Shown here piece after piece: positions 17,432-25,370 of a stretch of 64,000 nt of DNA. The DNA lies in contig BGOM01000011.1 of assembly GCA_003569245.1 (NCBI GenBank), positions 168,543 through 232,542 on the forward strand. The letters are read 5' to 3'. The notes beneath the pieces were generated by a model, which did not search any database, was not told where the DNA came from, and worked only from the letters and a program-made list of their open reading frames with translations. Numbering within the stretch: the first letter of the stretch is position 1; every line of letters begins with the position of its first letter. The stretch is from Opitutia bacterium (lineage in GTDB: Bacteria > Verrucomicrobiota > Verrucomicrobiia > Opitutales > UBA953). The position numbers and the translations under genes were made by a program.

Positions 17432-18394
17432 TCAGAAAAGCAGATCGAGCTTGATGCCGCCGACGCCGTGCAGCGACCGCTGCGCCTCGAACTCGTGGGT
17501 GCGGACGGAAGTGTAGAGGGTGGTGGCGAAACGATGGAACTGGAAACTGTAGCCGACGGCGAGCTGGCCGACGACGGGCTCGCGGGGCACGCCGCGGCTC
17601 GTGCGGAAATTCCCGCCATCGGTCGCGTAATTGCTGACGACGACCTCGACCTGGGCGTCGGCGAAGAACCAGGCGGCCACCGGCGGGTCGGTGAGTTCCC
17701 CGCGCAGCCGTTCGACCGGATCGAAGGCCGGACTCTGCCGGATCGTGGTGTTGCCCCAGGATCGGCCGAGCCCCCGCCCCCACCGGACCTGGCCGCCGAC
17801 GATGAATTCCGTGCGGATCGTGCCGAGCTCGGCGCCGGCCCGGACGATCAGGTCACGCAGACCCGGCCGGCCGCCCGGGAGCTCGAAGCGCTTGCGAAAA
17901 TCCAGATTGAGGTTCGCGACGAGCTCATTGGGCTGCTGCGTCTCCCAGCCCGCGGCCGCAGGCACGCCGATCAGACGATGGACCGAGTTCTGGATCGTCG
18001 GGCCGCCGGCGGCGGGCCCCACCACGCCGAGCTGAAATTCCCAGACGAAGAGGACGTCGCGTCGCCCCCCGCGCTCCAGGACCCGGCCATGCCCATAGGA
18101 AAAATACAACGCCGCCGAGTAGGGCTGGTCGTCGAACGGCGGATTCGCGCTCACGGTATCCGCGGGCGTGTTGATCTCCTGGGTCAACGCGGCGTAGAAG
18201 CCGTTCTCATGGTTGACCACCATCCGCAGGCCCTGGGTGTAATAGCGGTCCTGGTTATCGGATGAGAACTTATCGTTCTCCTCGAGCAGCGAGAACACGC
18301 CGGCTTCGGCCCCGGTGGGAAAAGGCGAACGCAGTTCCACGGCACGGACCGGGCGGCTCGCGGCGAGCAGGAGGATCAGGAGGGTGGTTCGCAT
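17432..18394 (-). CDS. LpxR-like lipid A deacylase (DUF2219 family) outer-membrane protein
   Basis: LpxR is an outer-membrane beta-barrel that removes the 3'-acyloxyacyl chain of lipid A. Starting at ATG 18394 gives 320 residues with signal peptide MRTTLLILLLAASRPVRA; an in-frame ATG at 18436 would add 14 residues and is less likely. EENDKFSSDNQDRYYTQG carries the Asn-Asp pair and the DRYYTxG motif of the active site. A later YFSYGHGRVLERG fits the conserved region following it. Alternating hydrophobic/polar strands and a terminal phenylalanine (LDLLF) suit a barrel. It is the first gene of the ppx-SCO operon and is divergent from the Mla-like operon. Confidence 0.8.
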   Translation of the reverse strand: MRTTLLILLLAASRPVRAVELRSPFPTGAEAGVFSLLEENDKFSSDNQDRYYTQGLRMVVNHENGFYAALTQEINTPADTVSANPPFDDQPYSAALYFSYGHGRVLERGGRRDVLFVWEFQLGVVGPAAGGPTIQNSVHRLIGVPAAAGWETQQPNELVANLNLDFRKRFELPGGRPGLRDLIVRAGAELGTIRTEFIVGGQVRWGRGLGRSWGNTTIRQSPAFDPVERLRGELTDPPVAAWFFADAQVEVVVSNYATDGGNFRTSRGVPREPVVGQLAVGYSFQFHRFATTLYTSVRTHEFEAQRSLHGVGGIKLDLLF

Positions 18395-18462
18395 CCGACG
18401 GAGGGTCAGCAAAGCGGCGTCCGCATGGCGGGACAACGCCTTTCTGACTTGTTAAGGGAGGC

Positions 18463-19581
18463 ATGCCCAAGTATCTGACAGTCAGGATGTCCCACGCGCC
18501 TGCCAACCCGCCGCGGGCCCGGACCGAGGTCCTGGCCGACGGGTCCACCGTGATCGCCATCGCGGGCGACTGGAGCGCACAGGTCGCCACCCCGGAAATC
18601 ACCTTCAAGGGCGACCGCATCCGGCTGACCGCGGCGGAACTCGGCGGTTTCGACTCCTCCCTGCCCGCCTGGATCCATCGTCACTTCCGGCACGTCCGGC
18701 AGCTCGACCTGAGCGCCCTGCCCCGCCGGCTGCGCGCGCTCGTCGAACTGGCCGAGTCGAGCGTCTCGAGCGAGGTGGACGCGGAGACCCCCGGACTCCT
18801 GGAACAGTTCGGCGACTGGGGACTGGCCAGTTCCTCCTCCTGGGGCCGGGCCTTCGAGCACATCGGCGAGACCGCCAGCGCCTGCGGGCGCCTGCTCCTC
18901 GGGCGGGCCCGGGTCAACTGGCAGGACTTCTGGCTGCAGCTGCAGACCGCCGGTGTCGACGCGCTCCCGATCGTCGCCCTGCTCGGCTTCCTCACCGGCC
19001 TCATCATGGCCTACGTGGGCCTCATCCAACTCCGGCAGGTCGGGGCCACCATCTACGTCGCCAACCTCGTCTCGCTGGCGATGACCCGCGAGATGGGCGC
19101 GCTCATGACCGGCGTGATCGCCTGCGGACGGACCGCGACCGCCTTCGCCTCGCAGCTCGGCAGCATGAACGTCAGCCAGGAGACCGACGCCCTGCGCGTC
19201 CTCGGACTCAACCCGGTCGAGTACCTGGGCCTGCCGCGCATCCTCGCCGTCACCCTGATGGTCCCCTTGCTCGCCATCTTCGCGACCTTCGTCGGCGTGT
19301 TCGGCGGCATGGTCGTGGCCTGCGCCGGCGAGCTCAGCGTCAGCCAGTACCTCACGCAGGTGGTCGTCGCGATCAGCCTCAAGAGTTTCCTCGTCGGCGT
19401 CATCAAATCGGTCGCCTTCGGCTTCATCGCGGCGTGGGCGGGCTGCTACCGCGGCTCGGTGGCCAAACCCTCCGCCCTCGGGGTCGGGGAAGCGGCCACG
19501 ACCGCCGCGGTGCTTGGCATCACCCTGATCGTGGTCTCCGACGCCTTGTTCGCGGTCATCTTCAACTTGTTCAACTTCTGA
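18463..19581 (+). CDS. mlaE: MlaE-family ABC transporter permease with N-terminal STAS-like domain
   Basis: MlaE permeases move phospholipids between membranes with MlaF (ATPase) and MlaD (MCE protein). The protein is 372 residues from ATG 18463. An alternative ATG at 18487 (MSHAPANPPR) is equally defensible, because the AAGGGAGG sequence before 18463 sits only one base from it. Residues about 20-110 look like a STAS-type regulatory domain. The remaining five or so hydrophobic helices carry the family region GALMTGVIACGRTATAFASQ. It is the first of four tightly spaced genes, with TGATG overlap to the ATPase gene. Confidence 0.9.
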   Translation: MPKYLTVRMSHAPANPPRARTEVLADGSTVIAIAGDWSAQVATPEITFKGDRIRLTAAELGGFDSSLPAWIHRHFRHVRQLDLSALPRRLRALVELAESSVSSEVDAETPGLLEQFGDWGLASSSSWGRAFEHIGETASACGRLLLGRARVNWQDFWLQLQTAGVDALPIVALLGFLTGLIMAYVGLIQLRQVGATIYVANLVSLAMTREMGALMTGVIACGRTATAFASQLGSMNVSQETDALRVLGLNPVEYLGLPRILAVTLMVPLLAIFATFVGVFGGMVVACAGELSVSQYLTQVVVAISLKSFLVGVIKSVAFGFIAAWAGCYRGSVAKPSALGVGEAATTAAVLGITLIVVSDALFAVIFNLFNF

Positions 19582-20339
19582 TGAGCACCCCGGCCGCCAT
19601 CCTGACCAGCGAAGGGCTCGCCATCGGCCATGGGGAGCGGGTGATCATGTCCGGGATCGATTTCCGCCTCGAGGCCGGGAAGATCCTCGCGATCGTCGGC
19701 CCCAGCGGCTGCGGCAAAAGCACGCTCATGCGCTCGCTCAGCGGCCTCGACGAACCGCTCGGCGGCAAGGCCACCGTGCTCGGCGTCGACCTCGCGACCG
19801 CCGCGGCGGCCGAACGGGCGGCCACCCTGCGCCGGCTGGGCTTCCTGTTCCAAGGTTCCGCGCTCTTCTCGTCGCTGACGTTGCTCGAGAACGTCGAACT
19901 GCCGCTGCGCGAGTTCCTCGGCGCCCCGCGCCGGGACCTCCGCGCGCTGGCCGAATACAAGCTCGCCCTGGTGGGCCTCGCCGACGCGATGGATAAGCTG
20001 CCGTCCGAGATCTCCGGCGGCATGGCGAAACGGGCGGGGATCGCCCGGGCGATGGCCCTGGACCCGGAGGTCATCTTCCTCGACGAACCCAGCGCCGGAC
20101 TGGACCCGATGACCTCGGGACGGCTCGACGAACTCATCCTGAAACTCCGGGAGGCCTTCGGCACCACCCTCGTGCTGGTCAGCCACGAGGTCCCCAGCAT
20201 CCTCCGAATCGCCGACTTCTGCGTTTACCTCGACCCGGACGCGGGCAGGATGGGCGCCTATGGCCCGCCCCGCGACTTCCTGTCGCCGGACGCCTATCCC
20301 AAGGCCCACGCCTTCTTCTCCCAAGCCCGCATCCCCTGA
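19581..20339 (+). CDS. mlaF: MlaF-type ABC transporter ATP-binding protein
   Basis: This is the cytoplasmic ATPase of the lipid transporter. The 252 residues include Walker A GPSGCGKST (40-48), signature ISGGMAKRAGIARA near 143 with the SGGM form typical of MlaF, Walker B EVIFLDEPSAGLDP near 167, and the H-loop VLVSHEV near 200. The ATG overlaps the permease stop by one base (TGATG), indicating coupled translation. Confidence 0.93.
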   Translation: MSTPAAILTSEGLAIGHGERVIMSGIDFRLEAGKILAIVGPSGCGKSTLMRSLSGLDEPLGGKATVLGVDLATAAAAERAATLRRLGFLFQGSALFSSLTLLENVELPLREFLGAPRRDLRALAEYKLALVGLADAMDKLPSEISGGMAKRAGIARAMALDPEVIFLDEPSAGLDPMTSGRLDELILKLREAFGTTLVLVSHEVPSILRIADFCVYLDPDAGRMGAYGPPRDFLSPDAYPKAHAFFSQARIP

Positions 20340-20340
20340 C

Positions 20341-21384
20341 ATGCGCCGTTCCGCCAACAAGACCCTCATCGGCGCCTTCGTCGCCGGCGGCATCGTGCTG
20401 GCCTGCGTCGCCGTGATCCTGCTCGGCGGCGGCAGCTTCGCCGGGACCAAGCCGACCGCGCTGGCCTACTTCGACGATTCGGTGAGCGGCCTCGACATCG
20501 GGGCGCCGGTCAAGTTCCGCGGGGTGACCATCGGCAAGGTCGCGCAGGTCCTGCTCCGCACCGCCGAGCAGGCGGCCGCCGACTACTCCGTCCCGGTGGT
20601 CATGGAATTCGCGCCCGACCTGCTGACCCGCCGCGGCCTGGATCAGGCCTTGCTCGACCAGACCGGGCTCCGCGGTTCGATCGAGAAAGGCCTGCGCGCC
20701 AAACTGCAGCAGCAGTCGGTCATCACCGGCGTGCTTTACGTGGAGCTGGACTATTTCCCCGACACTCCGGCCCGGCTCCACGACACCAAAGGAGTCAACG
20801 CCGAGATCCCGACGCTCCCCTCCAACCTCGGCGCCTTGACCAAGGCCGTCTCGCAGACCCTCGACCAGCTGAGCCGCGTCGATTTCGTGGCGATCACGCG
20901 GAAGGTCGATGCGATCCTGGGCCGCATCGACCAAGGGGCGGCGCAGATCGAGTTCGGCCGGATCAACGGCAACCTCGTCAAGGCCTCCGACAACATCGCC
21001 CGCCTCACCGGCGACCCAGCGGTGACCAAGGCGGTCGAGGATTTCTCCGCCGCGATGCGCTCCGTCGACGCCTTGGTGAAGCGCCTCAACGCCCGGGTCG
21101 ACCCCGTCGCCGAGGATATCCAGGCGATGGCCGGGGCCGGCCGCAAGGCCCTCGAGAACCTGAACACCACCGCCGAGAACCTGCGCGGCCTGACCAAGCC
21201 GGGTTCGAGCATGCGCCGCGACCTCGACCAGGCCCTCGCCGACGTCGCGGAAGCGGCCCAGGCGATCCGCTCGCTGGCCGACTTCATCGAACGCAACCCC
21301 GAGACGATCATCCAGGGACGCCGCAAGTCCGCCCCCGCGCCTCTCGAGCTCAAGCCGGCGACCGCGGAGGAAGCCAGCCGATGA
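20341..21384 (+). CDS. mlaD: MCE (MlaD) domain protein
   Basis: This periplasmic lipid-binding MCE protein is anchored by one N-terminal transmembrane helix (residues about 9-29). The MCE domain follows at about 38-115 with YFDDSVSGLDIGAPVKFRG. The C-terminal part, about residues 165-330, is predicted helical and rich in Ala/Leu heptads, as in longer MCE proteins that form a needle or barrel extension. At 347 residues it is longer than E. coli MlaD. It starts 1 base after the ATPase stop and overlaps the following lipoprotein gene by 4 bases. Confidence 0.92.
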   Translation: MRRSANKTLIGAFVAGGIVLACVAVILLGGGSFAGTKPTALAYFDDSVSGLDIGAPVKFRGVTIGKVAQVLLRTAEQAAADYSVPVVMEFAPDLLTRRGLDQALLDQTGLRGSIEKGLRAKLQQQSVITGVLYVELDYFPDTPARLHDTKGVNAEIPTLPSNLGALTKAVSQTLDQLSRVDFVAITRKVDAILGRIDQGAAQIEFGRINGNLVKASDNIARLTGDPAVTKAVEDFSAAMRSVDALVKRLNARVDPVAEDIQAMAGAGRKALENLNTTAENLRGLTKPGSSMRRDLDQALADVAEAAQAIRSLADFIERNPETIIQGRRKSAPAPLELKPATAEEASR

Positions 21385-21965
21385 AAACCCTCCCCTGGCT
21401 GCTCGCGGTGCTGGTCCTGCCCGGCTGCATCGTCTTCGACAAGAAAAGCGAGGCGGTCTCCTTCCACCGTTTCGAGGCGGCCGAGGGCGCGCCGACGAAG
21501 GCGCAGCCGCTCATCCACGTGCCCCGCGCGACCCTGCCGGCCAGCGTCCGCCGGCCCGCCGTCGTCCTGCTGGCGCCGGGCAGCCAGGTGCTGATCGACG
21601 ATGCGCACCGCTGGACGGCCTCCCTCGATCGTCTCGTCGCCGAGACCATCGCCCGGCACCTGACCCGCGAGGCGGGTTGCCCCACCGTGGCGGAGACCCC
21701 GGACGCCCCGCACTTCACCCTCATCCTCGAATGCGAACGCTTCGAGGTCGTCAGCGAGCGCCGGGCCGCCCTCACGATCCGCTACCGACTCGAGCGAGCG
21801 GATGGTTCGGCGGTCGCCGGCGGCACCTCGGCCTGCGTCGAGCCCATGGCCGACCTGGCTGCGCCTGCGTTCGTCGCGGCGCAGTCCCGCAACCTGACCA
21901 AGGTCGGGCGCGCGATCGCCGAGACCGTGCGGGCGCTGCCCGCCAGCCAGTTCCCTTCCCGATGA
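21381..21965 (+). CDS. PqiC/YmbA-type transport auxiliary lipoprotein
   Basis: The 194-residue protein has a lipoprotein signal peptide ending in LVLPGC with the lipidated cysteine at C16. The body resembles ABC-type transport auxiliary lipoproteins (DUF330, PqiC), with RPAVVLLAPGSQVLIDD near the front and TRYRLE-like strands later. Such lipoproteins sit in the outer membrane and receive or dock MCE proteins. It overlaps mlaD by 4 bases (ATGA) and the next gene by 4 bases, so it belongs to the same operon. Confidence 0.8.
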   Translation: MKTLPWLLAVLVLPGCIVFDKKSEAVSFHRFEAAEGAPTKAQPLIHVPRATLPASVRRPAVVLLAPGSQVLIDDAHRWTASLDRLVAETIARHLTREAGCPTVAETPDAPHFTLILECERFEVVSERRAALTIRYRLERADGSAVAGGTSACVEPMADLAAPAFVAAQSRNLTKVGRAIAETVRALPASQFPSR

Positions 21966-22435
21966 GCGACCAGCCCACCCCGCGCCCCAACGGCTTCTCG
22001 GAGGCGACCGGCGAGATCTGCTACGACCTGCCGTCGTCCTACCTCCCGCATCGGGCGACCGGCCTGCTCCACCTGCCGCGCTTCCTCGCCAAGGCCCGTA
22101 AGCATGTGCGCGGCGAGCTCCCCAAATCCTACCAGCGTAATTTCTGCAAAGGCTTCGACCGGTTCCTCTGCCTGCACCTCGGGATCGACCCCCAGGCCGT
22201 GGTCGACTGCGTCCGCGAGGCCGCCGATGACGCCGACCTCGACGCGCGCCTCCTCCGCCTCTTCCCGGCCGACCTCCGCGTCGCCGCCTGGAACCGCGAA
22301 CTGGTGCAGAAAGGGATGAGCGAGATGGGCCGCGAGGCCCTCGCCGACGCCAAACGCAAGATGGGCGCCGAGCACCGCACCGACATCATCTCCTTCGCCG
22401 ACATGATCGACCTCGACGAAGGCCGCCTTCCGTGA
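21962..22435 (+). CDS. DUF5069 domain protein
   Basis: This 157-residue cytoplasmic protein is recognised as DUF5069 by its YDLPSSYLPHRATGLLHLPRF start and KSYQRNFCKGFDRFLCLHLG region. The family is common in Verrucomicrobiota and Planctomycetota and has no known function. ATGA overlaps on both sides place it in the operon after the MCE lipid transporter, although no lipid-related feature is visible. Confidence 0.75.
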   Translation: MSDQPTPRPNGFSEATGEICYDLPSSYLPHRATGLLHLPRFLAKARKHVRGELPKSYQRNFCKGFDRFLCLHLGIDPQAVVDCVREAADDADLDARLLRLFPADLRVAAWNRELVQKGMSEMGREALADAKRKMGAEHRTDIISFADMIDLDEGRLP

Positions 22436-23250
22436 CCACCCCCGACCCCCACCCCAACCGTCTCGTGCTCCGCGGGATGGCTTCCTTGCTGGCCTGCCTG
22501 CAGCACCATCCCAAGGCGCTCCGCGAGGTGGTGGCCACGGCCGCGTTCGCGCCCGAGCTGGCCCCGTACGACGCGGCCTTCCGCGAACTCGGCGTCAAGA
22601 CCCGCATCGTGGGACCGATCGAACTGGCCCAGACCGCGGAAGGTCCCTGCGAGGACGTGTGCGCGCTGACGATGCGGCCGGACTTCGGCCTGGCGCGCGT
22701 CGGTGATTTCACGGATTGGCGGCAGAGCCGCGAGACCATCGTCATCGCCGACGGCCTGACGGACCCGGCGGACCTCGCCGCGCTGGCGCGGGCCATGGCC
22801 GCCTTCGGACTCGAACGCCTGCTGCTTTCCTCCGGCACCGAGAAACTGTCCTTCCATCCCGAGGCCTGGCACCTGGCGGAGGGCGCGATGGAGAAGCTCA
22901 AGCTCATGCGCGCCGCCGCCCTGGGCGGGTTGCTCAAGCTCGTCGAGGACCGCTGCTGCGTGGTCGCGCTTTCGCCCGACCTCGGCCGGAAGATCGACCT
23001 GGCCAACCCGGTCCGCGTCCCGGCCCGCCACTTGGCCTTGCTCGTCCCCGGCGGGCGCCTGGACCCCGACCTGCAGGCCCGCACCGAACACTGCTTCCGT
23101 TTCCCCGGCCAGCCGCCCTTGAGCCTCCGGGAGACCATTCCCATGGCCATCGCCTGGCTCGCCTCGACCCCGAAACCCCGCCCGGACGGTTTCCTCGCCC
23201 GCAAAAGGGCTCGCCACGCCAAGGACTCGGGTTCCAATCCGGCTTCCTGA
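22432..23250 (+). CDS. Divergent SpoU/TrmH-like (SPOUT) methyltransferase-like protein
   Basis: From GTG 22432 it has 272 residues. An N-terminal substrate-binding-like region (VLRGMASLLACLQHHPKALREV) is followed by a SPOUT-like core with ETIVIADGLTDPADLAALAR, equivalent to the usual DxxxDPxNxGaixR motif, and a C-terminal SLRETIPMAIAWLA resembling the IPM.....SLNV AdoMet loop. The usual N and R of motif 1 and the SLNVS of motif 3 are not preserved, so catalytic activity is doubtful. It overlaps the DUF5069 gene by 4 bases (GTGA). Confidence 0.6.
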   Translation: MTTPDPHPNRLVLRGMASLLACLQHHPKALREVVATAAFAPELAPYDAAFRELGVKTRIVGPIELAQTAEGPCEDVCALTMRPDFGLARVGDFTDWRQSRETIVIADGLTDPADLAALARAMAAFGLERLLLSSGTEKLSFHPEAWHLAEGAMEKLKLMRAAALGGLLKLVEDRCCVVALSPDLGRKIDLANPVRVPARHLALLVPGGRLDPDLQARTEHCFRFPGQPPLSLRETIPMAIAWLASTPKPRPDGFLARKRARHAKDSGSNPAS

Positions 23251-23252
23251 CC

Positions 23253-24110
23253 ATGCCCGACGACGCCCCCGAATCCGAGGAGAACATCATCTCCCTGCAG
23301 AGCATCAGCCGGACCTTCATGGCGGCGCTGCAACGCCAGCATGATATGCTCGCCTTCAGCCTGGCGGGTCTCCGCACTTCCGACCCGCGGGCCTACGATT
23401 ACTACTCGGCCGTGAGCCGGGTGATGCCCTCCCCGCAGAATCATCTCACCGCCGACCAGGTGAACGCCTACGCGCGCAACCTGATGATGCGGACGACCAT
23501 CAACGACCTGCTGGGCATCGCCGCCGAATGCCTGCATCGCTGCCACCTGCTCTGCGTGCTCATCAAGGTGCGCGGCCAGAACCGCGCCCCGGACCCGGAC
23601 CTCGACCGGCAGATCGGCGAGGCGCACCAGGCGTTCCTCCAGCTTTCCCTGCAGGACAAGTTCGAGGAACTAGAGAAGTCCTTCGGTATCATGTGCGACC
23701 TCGAGGACAGCATCTTCAGCCTCGCGGCGGCGCTTCGCGTGCTCGCCCGCGTGGGCGGCATGGTGACGAACGACGACCTCGCGCCCGACGGCAAGCTGAC
23801 CCTCGAGTTCATGGCGATGAAGGACTACGAGGTCGACGACCAGGACGCCGAGGTCGATGACGAAGCCCCCGCGGCGCCCCCGCCCGGCGTGATCCGCCAC
23901 CCCCTCCCCGGCGAAGCCGACCTGCTGAAGAAGCCCACGAAGACCTTGTCCAAGCTCACCGAGACCACGCGCACCTTCCAACCCGGCGAGATGCTGGAGC
24001 TGAGCGAGGAAGAGCTGCTCGGCCTCAACATCACCGTGGCCAAGTTCTTCGACGGCCTGTTCCGCTCCGTCGACCACTACGGTCGCAGCCGCATCGGCGA
24101 GGGCAGCTAA
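23253..24110 (+). CDS. Hypothetical cytoplasmic protein
   Basis: The 285-residue protein is not one I recognise. Residues about 1-180 are predicted mostly helical (HDMLAFSLAGLRTSDPRAYDYY, LLGIAAECLHRCHLLCVLI). A strongly acidic patch with DDQDAEVDDEAP near 195-207 follows, then a Pro-rich linker and a short basic helix. There is no signal peptide. It begins 2 bases after the SpoU-like gene and ends 3 bases before an MFS gene, so it is co-transcribed. Confidence 0.6.
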   Translation: MPDDAPESEENIISLQSISRTFMAALQRQHDMLAFSLAGLRTSDPRAYDYYSAVSRVMPSPQNHLTADQVNAYARNLMMRTTINDLLGIAAECLHRCHLLCVLIKVRGQNRAPDPDLDRQIGEAHQAFLQLSLQDKFEELEKSFGIMCDLEDSIFSLAAALRVLARVGGMVTNDDLAPDGKLTLEFMAMKDYEVDDQDAEVDDEAPAAPPPGVIRHPLPGEADLLKKPTKTLSKLTETTRTFQPGEMLELSEEELLGLNITVAKFFDGLFRSVDHYGRSRIGEGS

Positions 24111-24113
24111 GCC

Positions 24114-25370
24114 GTGGCCACCGACGCGACCCAGCCCGTACGCCGCGTCTGGTGGTGGGTTTTCGGCGGTTTCCTCTTCCAGTCCATCCCGGCGGCGGTC
24201 CGCGACGAAGCCCTGCCGGTCGCGCTGAAGAACCTCGGCCGCGAGGACGCGGAGATCACCCGCTGGGTCGCCTGGTTGGGCCTGCTCGTCGGCATCAAGA
24301 TCCTCTGGGCGCCGCTGGTCGGTCAGATCGCCCGACCGCCCCGCCTGGTGCTGGGCTGCCAGGCAGCGATCCTCCTCCTGCTCCTCGGCCTCCAGCTCGG
24401 ACTGGGGCTGCCGGAAGGACCCTGGGCCTTCCTCGCGCTGGCCTTGATCTCCATCGCGTCGGCCTGCCACGACTTCGCGCTCGACGGCTATTACGTGGCG
24501 TCCCTGGCGGAAAAGCCGCGGGCGGCCTACGCCGGGCTCCTGACCTTCGCTTCGAAGACCGGCCAGGTGCTCGCCGGCCCCGGCCTCATCTGGTTGGCCG
24601 GTCACTGGCACCATGCCGCCGGGACCACGTGGGCCGCGGCCTGGCAGCAGACCTTGGGAGTCGCGGTGACCTTGGCCGCGGCCTGCTTCCTCCTCAACGC
24701 CTACGCCTTCCGGCACGAGCCCGGCCTGCCCGCCCGGCCCAAGGTCGGGCTGGGCCGAACCTTGGCGGAATTCTTCCGCGACCGACGCTTCCTCGCGGTG
24801 CTCGGCCTGATTTGTTTCTACCGCGCCAGCGAAGTCCACCTCACCCGGGTCCTGCCGCTCTTCTCGATGGCGGCGCCGAGCGCCGGCGGACTGGGCTTCG
24901 ATAACGAAAGTTTCGCCGTGCTCCGTCTCGTGACCGCCATCGGCGGTCTCGCGCTCGGAGGCTTGGTCGGCTCCCGGGTGGTGGCCCGCCTGGGCGTGGG
25001 CCGGGCGTTGCTCCCGCTGGGCGTCGCGATGCACCTGCCGCTGCTTGGTATCCTCTGGCTGGCGCACCACCCCGACGCCTCGCGCCTCCAGGTCGGGCTG
25101 CTCTACTTCGGCGAATACGTCGCCTATGGCGCCGGCGTGTGCGCGTTGCTGCTCGCGATGATGAAGTTCGCCGCCGGCCCGGAAGCCGCGGTCCGCTATG
25201 CCGCGCTCTCGACGCTGGCGCTGGTGGCGAATTACCTCCCGGGCTTCTGGGCCGGCGCGTTGGCGGCCCGGCTGGGCTACGCCGATTACTTCGCGTTCGC
25301 CCTCCTGCTGGCGCTCCCCGGCCTCGCGGTGACGCTCTGGGCCCGGCGCCACTTCGCGGATCCGGCCTGA
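24114..25370 (+). CDS. MFS transporter, AmpG-like
   Basis: The 418-residue integral membrane protein starts with GTG at 24114 and shows about twelve hydrophobic segments. The pattern WWWVFGGFLFQSIPAAVRDEALP near the start and CHDFALDGYYV near 118-128 resembles the AmpG/acetyl-CoA transporter branch of the MFS, where the acidic D.A.D.Y motif in helix 4 is conserved. A muropeptide or other hydrophilic substrate is possible but undetermined. It is the last gene of the long operon starting at mlaE and converges, without a gap, on the M16 peptidase gene. Confidence 0.75.
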   Translation: MATDATQPVRRVWWWVFGGFLFQSIPAAVRDEALPVALKNLGREDAEITRWVAWLGLLVGIKILWAPLVGQIARPPRLVLGCQAAILLLLLGLQLGLGLPEGPWAFLALALISIASACHDFALDGYYVASLAEKPRAAYAGLLTFASKTGQVLAGPGLIWLAGHWHHAAGTTWAAAWQQTLGVAVTLAAACFLLNAYAFRHEPGLPARPKVGLGRTLAEFFRDRRFLAVLGLICFYRASEVHLTRVLPLFSMAAPSAGGLGFDNESFAVLRLVTAIGGLALGGLVGSRVVARLGVGRALLPLGVAMHLPLLGILWLAHHPDASRLQVGLLYFGEYVAYGAGVCALLLAMMKFAAGPEAAVRYAALSTLALVANYLPGFWAGALAARLGYADYFAFALLLALPGLAVTLWARRHFADPA

